NCBI RefSeq assembly: GCF_014805625.2 | Contig: NW_023998457.1 | Location: 1,078,495 to 1,142,494 of the forward strand | Origin: Glossina fuscipes | Taxonomy: Eukaryota; Arthropoda; Insecta; Diptera; Glossinidae | Direction of reading: 5' to 3' | Length of the DNA: 64,000 nucleotides | Shown here: positions 57,901 to 64,000 of the stretch, in pieces | Layout of the letters: every line of letters starts with the position of its first letter | Numbering within the stretch: position 1 is the stretch's first letter | Translations under genes and position numbers: made by a program | Notes under the pieces: model-generated | Databases searched by the model: none | The model's input: the letters and a program-made list of their open reading frames with translations, nothing else | What the model was told of the DNA's origin: nothing

Positions 57901-58839
57901 TAGAAAAAAAACAATAAAAAAATTCGAACATCAGAAAATCATTGATACTAACAACTAACCAACTCGGATTTAGGAAGCAAAATTCCCTGTCTCATCGCAT
58001 AAATTCCCAGTATACGATAAGCCAAATTCCATAAGTCTTGAAGCGTTTCCAAAATGCACGATGGAATGTTAAAAATGGTCGCAGCTTTGTAGCAACTTGG
58101 AGTTAACACAATACATCGTCTTAAAATCGTTTAATATTGTAATTTTACTAGGTCCACAGCAAACATCAAATCAAAGAACTCAAATTTTGGCCACCCGTAA
58201 AATAGTCATAGCCATAGGAATATCTAGCATTTCGCTGACAAGTATCCACAACGTCTTATAAAATAAAATTACCATGATATTCATAACAACCCCTTGAGGT
58301 TAGTTGTAATCTTGAGTAATATTTTAACTGTAGACAAGTGGCTTCGAAATAACTTACCGACCAACGTGGAGAACAAACAAGAAAATTAGGTTCAGGTGTG
58401 ATCGAATCTTCCATAGGCGCCACCAAGTATTTATTGTTTTAATTAAAATTTTATTAAATTTTAAATTAATTTAAATTTTTGTCCCACGGACACCCTACAG
58501 ACGGTTGCAACTAAAAGAAGACGTTGCTTTACCCTTATTAGCACAAACGGACGGACGACATCTACCTAGCAAACGGGTAGATCAGGGCCATTCTGTACAA
58601 TACTCTATTTATGATCGGCCCAAGGTTTGCGATGGGAGATCTCGAGTTAGGTTCGAGACCCATGGTACAATATCTGTAATAATCCTTCCTATCTGCCTAA
58701 CTACCGAAATATTGATTTCATTTTTTTAGGGCTACTCTTAAGTGCCACTTGCAGAGGACCGGGGGTTGTAGACACGGACGCATGTGTCATTGCTGACCTA
58801 ACAAGGTCAGGAGGAAGGTTTACGAAAAGGTGCAGAAAA
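57901..58839. other. Mixed DNA, no gene recognised
   Basis: Contains an isolated GGTTCGAGACC (about 58651-58661) that matches a B box but lies in a hairpin-like context without a tRNA fold. Otherwise nothing recognised. Confidence 0.35.
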
Positions 58840-59345
58840 AGCTTTCATTTTCAATACTTAGTCCAAAGTAGCGATTGAGCAAAAAAAATTTACGGTACGG
58901 AATTTGGATTGATTTGGTACGGATTTGGTCTATTTTTAGAAGCTGACATATATGCGGATTATCATGAAAAGCAAGCCATTATATCGAGAGAAAGTCGAAT
59001 TTCTATATTGCTATAATGAAGACTGGAAAACAATTTTAGAAGTTTGCTAAATTTGGATCATATCATGTGATATTTTGGGCATCTTTCAATATGCGGACTT
59101 TGATGAAAAATATACCTTTGGATGAAAATAATGTAATGCGGCATATTTGTTTAAGACAATCAGGCGGGCGTGGCCCTATATACAAGCATTAATAGCACTC
59201 CGCGGAAGAAACCGGCAACGGCTTTTTATATGACCTAATATAATATTTGATGCCTTATTACCAAAACGACTGAATGAAGAGTGTATAAGACGAAGTGGCA
59301 TAAGGTATCTAACGGTCGGCTTTACTTGCTTTACTATGCTACAGG
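58840..59345. mobile_element. R-like dispersed repeat relic
   Basis: Text such as ATATGCGGACTTTGATGAAA (near 59089), AGGCGGGCGTGGCCCTATA (near 59162), AGTGTATAAGACGAAG and CTAACGGTCGGCTTTACTTG (near 59309) is repeat-like and resembles fly dispersed repeats from memory. No internal copy is close enough to prove it. Confidence 0.35.
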
Positions 59346-59939
59346 TAGACACAAAAGATTAAATTGGTTATAAAACCTGTATCGATTAAGTCCTTATATA
59401 TTTTATTAGATTCGTTTCTTCTTCGGCAACATTTAGCGGATCCTCATTTAGAAATTTGTCACAAACATTCGTTCAGAGCATAAACAATTTATATAGTAAG
59501 TCTGTCTGTCTGTTAGAAATCATGTGTCTGTGCTAAGAAACATATGAAGTTCGCTTTATAGATAGTTATTGGTACAAATTTGCTCTACTACTCTCTATCT
59601 ACCCGCTCCAGACATTTTTCGATCAAAACCAACACAAAAGTTCTCCTCCTTTAAACGTCCGTTTTCTGTTCGCTTGCAATCAAACATGAGCGAGTAATAC
59701 TTGCACTTGCAGCCAATGCTGCAACATCGGATAGATATAGGAAGCAACGACAGGAAATCGATTGGGAAAATTAATAAAGTCCCAATAAAAAATGCTCACT
59801 TAGAGCACGCAACTACCATGAAGTTATACTGAACGATGGTCTCTCCAGAGAAAATAATTGAAGAAGCGTGTGTGTGTTTGAAGTGATCGGAAAAGTGTAT
59901 GTGTGTGAAGAGATAGAAAATTTTTGCTTTTTTTTTTTT
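59346..59939. other. Mixed DNA, nothing recognised
   Basis: GT-rich text near 59870-59905. No coding frame with a motif. Confidence 0.35.
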
Positions 59940-60305
59940 GCCCTGCGAGCTGTAGGTAGAAAATCTTCAAAAGATACTGCTGGATCTTAATAACAGCATG
60001 CACGATTCGCCATCCATGGCGCATACGTACTAAAAACTACCCCCCACACACACTTCGTCTACCACTCTCCCCCGCGGGGCCGCCGCTAGGTATTACTTCG
60101 CAGAGGCTGGTTGTCGCTAGCATGCTTCCGATGGTGGGACCTAGGTGAGAGAAAGTGTATTTGTGTGTGTGTGTGTGTGTATCTTAAAAAAGGGTGAAAG
60201 CTTTAAAAGCCTAAGTGAATGTGGGGCTTGCACCCACACGTCCGGAACTATCGCTAAGTAGTACGCCACCGGAACACCGTCTGAGCCTTAGGCCATCTCG
60301 TCTGT
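59940..60305 (-). mobile_element. Family C tRNA-derived SINE, near full-length
   Basis: On - the first about 85 nt (60297-60210) start GATGGCCTAAGG and contain GTGGGTGCAAGCCCCAC, a 5-bp stem with a 7-nt loop like a T-arm and B box. GCCTAAG and CTTAGGC bracket the segment as a perfect 7-bp stem like an acceptor. The length suits a class II (Leu/Ser-like) tRNA ancestor. The body follows with a (CA)n tract (60161-60182), GCATGCTAGCGACAACCAGC, CGCGGGGGAGAGTGG, GCATGCTGTTATTAAG and CAGCTCGCAGGGC, ending in an A-tail (T-run at about 59930-59941). It shares body and tail with 53048-53270 (-). Target duplications not found. Confidence 0.7.
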
Positions 60306-61960
60306 CTTAAGTCATTGTCCTTTGTCAGCAGCGAGCGTGTTGTGCGTGCGCGTGAATGTGTGCCTGTGTGTGTATGAAAGGTAGAACTTGTATGTAGGTG
60401 CAATAGATATAAAATTATGCGAACACTAAGAGCATAAGCATGTCCAGTTCGTGTAATCAGAAAAAAACACTTGTAAACGAAAAAGGCAGACGTTTTCGCT
60501 AAGAATATAAAAATTGAAGCATTTAAAAAATCGTCTTTTCTTTTAAAGATAATGGCTTTTATATGAAAAGGATAGAGAAATTTCCCGCGTTACCTAAATA
60601 CCAAAAATATTGAATTTACTTACCATTAAACAGTGTTGTATTTACAAGTAAGGTCCGAAAGGCTCTACGAAATATAAAATCCTCTTAACAAAAGCAAAAA
60701 AAAAAAGACCATAATGCCATAGATTGCCATGGATTCGTATCAGTGTCTAATAATAATCACTTCATTAACTGTAAAACTGCTTAGCCTGTGCTACTTAAGC
60801 GCACATAAATGGCTTCGAGAGCAAACAATTATAAAAGCCATGTAAAACATAAACCGAACATGATGATTAACAAGCAGTAAACAATAATAAAACACATAAC
60901 TTTCCAACACTTAGATAGCGTCCTAGATAATGAAATTAATTCTGGAAATACAAAGAACTTAAAAAAAAAAACAACAAATGCTTTGAAAAAAGGTGAACAT
61001 AGGGTAATTAGCTGAGATATAGAAAAGTTAAACAATATAAGATAAGCATTTATATTTTGATTTTTTCTATAGTAGAGCAAATCGTAACGATAGCGATTTG
61101 ATTGGCTATCTTATATAAGCAAAAATACAAGCACAGACGATCAGACTGATGATAATCAAATGAAAACCAATCAGAAGTTCATGCATACATAGTACTAAGT
61201 TATTAGTTAGGTATTGATTGTAAAAATCATGATTATTCGCAGCGTTGAAATTTGAAGGTATATCAAGTTCGTTGCTTCATTTGAAGCGTGAATAAGATAT
61301 CCCGGGAGCATATGTAGTCAGAAGAAGATTCTTATCGATGTAAGCCTATTGTGTTTGTCTCTGTCAAAATATGAGAATGTCTTTTTGTTTGTCCTTCCGC
61401 TAAACTGGGATAATTTCTTCTGTTTGTCCGTTCATTAAAATAAGATACCTCTTGTCCGTCCCTGCGTCTATTGCGATGAGGGAATAAATGAAATGCAAAC
61501 CTGAACCTTAGCATACCGAGTACGACCACAATCGTAATAGGTAAAAGGTATAACCTACACCCACAGCAATTCATAGTCGATTTTGACTTAAAACGCGGTG
61601 CGAATGTTTGCCAGATCCAAAGTGGTTCCGATCACCCAACTGATATGAAACTACTTACTAAAGAAGAGCATGGGTTTACTCCATCTTTTTTGTCTGCCCG
61701 CTTTCATTATCTAGAATTCGGAGATTTCTAAGATAATTTTACACTCTACATAGACATATTAACTTGTCTCATCAACTCGCACATCTCCATTCGTCCGTCC
61801 ATTAATCCGTCCGGCCATTTATTGGCTATAAAGTTCACATCAAATCAATTTGAACTTTCTGCGTTAGGTATCCGCAAATACGCTTCCCTTTGTACAATGA
61901 TAGGTATCGAAAATTCACCTTTAGTGACATATAAAATTCTTACTTATTTAACATATTGAA
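60306..61960. other. Mixed DNA, no gene recognised
   Basis: TTTGTCC/GTCCGTC blocks recur near 61388-61465 and 61790-61815. The 80- and 83-codon - frames lack motifs. Confidence 0.35.
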
Positions 61961-62869
61961 CTTCCTAGGGACACACTTTTCCCTTTTCCCTTTTTTATTT
62001 ATTTATTTTTTTTTTTTTTTGTTGCTTTCTTTAATTCATTTAGTATCATTTTATATGACATTCACCGCGTAACATAAAGAAAAGAATAAATATTGCTAAA
62101 GAATAAAACTCCAGCTATTTAAGCCAAGACTAAAATGCGTTTAATCTTACGGTGTTGATGAGCGGCATGAAAGGCAGACAAAACGCGGTTGAAAATCGCT
62201 TTTAAGACCGCAATCTTGAATCTCAAGAATCCCAATGCACTCATAAAATTATGAAATATAAACGTAATGTTTTTTGTGGCTCTTTTGACAACAACAACAA
62301 AAACAATAACAAGAATGCTTCAAGAACACATTTAAACTTTACGTTTAATATATATATATATACAAATATATGCATATATTTATGCATTGACTTAGTCGTA
62401 TATATATATATATATATATACATGCTAGAAGAACCGGTATTAAGAGCGAGACGCAAAACATTAAGAAAAAGATTTAAGGTAATAAAAAGGAATCGATTTC
62501 TTAAAATAAACGACATTAATTGACGACCAAAAAATTTATGAAAAAAAAAAAAACTAACGAATGGTTAAATTATTTTAGAAAACCAAAAAAAAAAAAGAAA
62601 AACCGAAAAAGAATGTTAAGCGAAATCAAATGAAATCCTGGAAAATATATGACGTTTACATTAAAGCTACGAAGTGGATTTGGAAAATTTCCCTTCAACA
62701 CTTCTCTTACTATCTAATCTTGTTATCTAATAATTGACAGACAGATTTCTACAACAATTGTTGCACAAGTTTTTAAAGAAATTGTCATTAATTTCTCTGG
62801 ATTTCAAAAACAAAAACAAATTCATAGAGGAACACGGCCCATCAGTAAGTACTTTAGTCTAGTTATTCA
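61961..62869. other. Microsatellite-rich AT-rich DNA
   Basis: T-rich tract (61994-62020), (AAC)n near 62289-62305, (TA)n at 62349-62361 and 62398-62420, A-rich tracts (62540-62555, 62584-62598). No gene recognised. Confidence 0.45.
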
Positions 62870-63228
62870 TACAAAGACTTTGGAAACCAAGGTCCCACAT
62901 GGGAAGTGATCGAAAAAGTGATCCCATCCGAATCATTTTCAATAGCGTTCATGCTTGGCTCATGAAAATTTTTCGAAAATTACGCCTTTTAGGTTAAACA
63001 CAAAAATACATGGACAGGTTTGGTCCGGACGTAAGAACAGAAAAGCTTAGATCGATTTAGAAACGATTGCATGAAATGAATTGCGACGTTTAGATTGAAC
63101 ATAAGAAATACAAGACAGACGTTAAATGGACAGACGGACAGATAAACTTGGTTATGTCAAGGCTTACAACCGTGCGCGCACACTTAATATACCCTGTAAA
63201 ACGAATGGCGTAGGATATTAAATAATTT
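62870..63228 (+). mobile_element. Family R fragment
   Basis: TGATCCCATCCGAATCATTT (near 62919), TCAATAGCGTTCATGCTTGG, ATGGACAGACGGACAGATAA (near 63126), and a right end CACTTAATATACCCTG with GCGTAGGATATTA (near 63181-63219). An internal duplication of the AACATAAGAAATACAAGAC part is possible. Confidence 0.65.
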
Positions 63229-63439
63229 GTTGTTGTTTTTTTCAAAGTCTCCTAGTTTTGGCAATGCAAAGTCGTACACACCTTACCACGGTGCACGTGC
63301 AAGTTGATAATTAAGATAAAAGAATTGTTGTAAGAATATCGTGTTAAAAATGGTTCAAAATTCTGCAAAAAATTCGCTATAATTTATAAACATCTCTTAG
63401 GCTTGTGGTAATGGAGGTCGTCAATTAGAAGGGTTTGAA
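63229..63439. other. AT-rich spacer, nothing recognised
   Basis: No motif supported. Confidence 0.35.
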
Positions 63440-63620
63440 AATTTTCCTCGTTAAAGACTTCACACGCTCTGGTCGACAAATTGTTGATAAAGTCGATAAA
63501 ATTCGTCAACAAATTTGCAAGATAGACACGTTTCCGTTAGCTGAATTCAAAAATAAGATCGATGCTTGGATGTGTATACTGACAGCAAGAAATTTTATGG
63601 ATTAAATTTTCATTTGTGCA
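63440..63620 (+). mobile_element. Possible mariner DNA-binding fragment
   Basis: One frame reads KDFTRSGRQIVDKVDKIRQQ (about 63452-63511), resembling the linker 'D--RSGRP-----DKI--LI' between the two helix-turn-helix halves of mariner transposases. The frame then runs to a stop near 63597 without further clear motifs. Low confidence. Confidence 0.4.
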
Positions 63621-64000
63621 TTGTTGTGGAAGCGAAATAATATCGAAGCATTTTCGAAGAGTGTAAGGAAAAATGAGTCGCATACGATAACTGAGTTTGA
63701 CAAAAGATTGTAGTCCAACAAAACTGAAGTTCCACAGAAAGTAATCAAGGACGTATCAACGCCAAATGTGGCTTTGCGTTACGTTGGATATTATTGCAAG
63801 AGAACTGTCCATCATAAGCTACTTGAACTTTGCCAGACGCTTGATTCTAGTCTCTAATGTCACCATTGCTTCAGCAATGATAATTAACCGACCCATTAAG
63901 GTAAAGTGTCCAAAATTTCTATGCTGCGATAACAATCAGACAAAAGTTCAGTGTTATAGGCAAAATTGAAAAAGCTTGAGTACCACCACTGAGTACCCGC
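63621..64000. other. Unique-looking DNA to window end
   Basis: A 67-codon frame at 63766-63969 has no recognisable motif. It could be decayed mariner sequence. Confidence 0.3.

Noticed and set aside
58640..58665. Perfect B box GGTTCGAGACC suggesting a tRNA gene
   Set aside because: The bases beside the loop do not pair as a T-arm, no A box or acceptor stem is placed correctly, and the motif instead sits in an ATGGG...CCCAT hairpin.
60210..60300. Functional tRNA gene on -
   Set aside because: Although a T-arm and a 7-bp closing stem are visible, the A box, D-arm and anticodon arm are not convincing and the segment runs directly into a SINE-like body with poly-A tail.

Overview
The window looks like nuclear, non-coding DNA from a dipteran insect, probably an acalyptrate fly of tephritid type. 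That is an inference from texture: about two-thirds A+T by eye, abundant (TATG)n, (TA)n, (CAG)n and (AAC)n microsatellites, decayed mariner and jockey-like elements, and a dispersed repeat with TATACCCT ends and GACAGACGGACAG blocks that resembles abundant repeats I recall from fly genomes. I found no intact protein-coding gene, rRNA, functional tRNA gene or CRISPR array. The longest open frame is only 124 codons, and every longish frame I examined is simple sequence, a broken transposon or chance. The window is best read as intergenic DNA or part of a very large intron.

Layout: 0-5.8 kb holds two copies of the TATACCCT repeat ('family R'), a mauritiana-type mariner transposase relic and a 64-bp tandem array. 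5.8-7.3 kb is microsatellite-rich, single-copy-looking DNA. 7.3-13.3 kb holds a perfect-TIR mini-element (9.24 kb) and several R copies, two of them in inverted orientation. 13.3-14.9 kb is again simple-sequence rich. 15-25 kb is AT-rich and holds four minisatellites (units about 105-125, 51, 105 and 118-135 bp), two very short SINE-like insertions with perfect 12-bp target-site duplications, and one R-like relic. 25.4-26 kb is an irritans-type mariner relic. 28.5-30 kb is a degenerate minisatellite of about 17-bp units with a visible higher-order period of about 334 bp. 31.8-33.4 kb is a cluster of SINEs plus the 3' end of another mariner. 36.7-39.6 kb holds a SINE, a jockey-like LINE 3' end on + and an RNase-H-bearing LINE relic on -. 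40-48 kb is mostly simple-sequence-rich unique DNA. 52-56 kb holds three SINE copies and a recent tandem duplication. 59.9-60.3 kb is a nearly complete third-type SINE on -. 62.9-63.6 kb holds an R copy and a possible mariner DNA-binding fragment.

No genes work together here. What ties the window together is retroposition. Three SINE-like families (called A, B and C here) can be drawn from internal comparison. A and B share a tRNA-like head but have different bodies and tails. B ends in (AAT)n, like the TAA-repeat ends of I-clade LINEs, and an I-like LINE relic with a probable RNase H domain is present in the same window. All family names are working labels; no database was searched.
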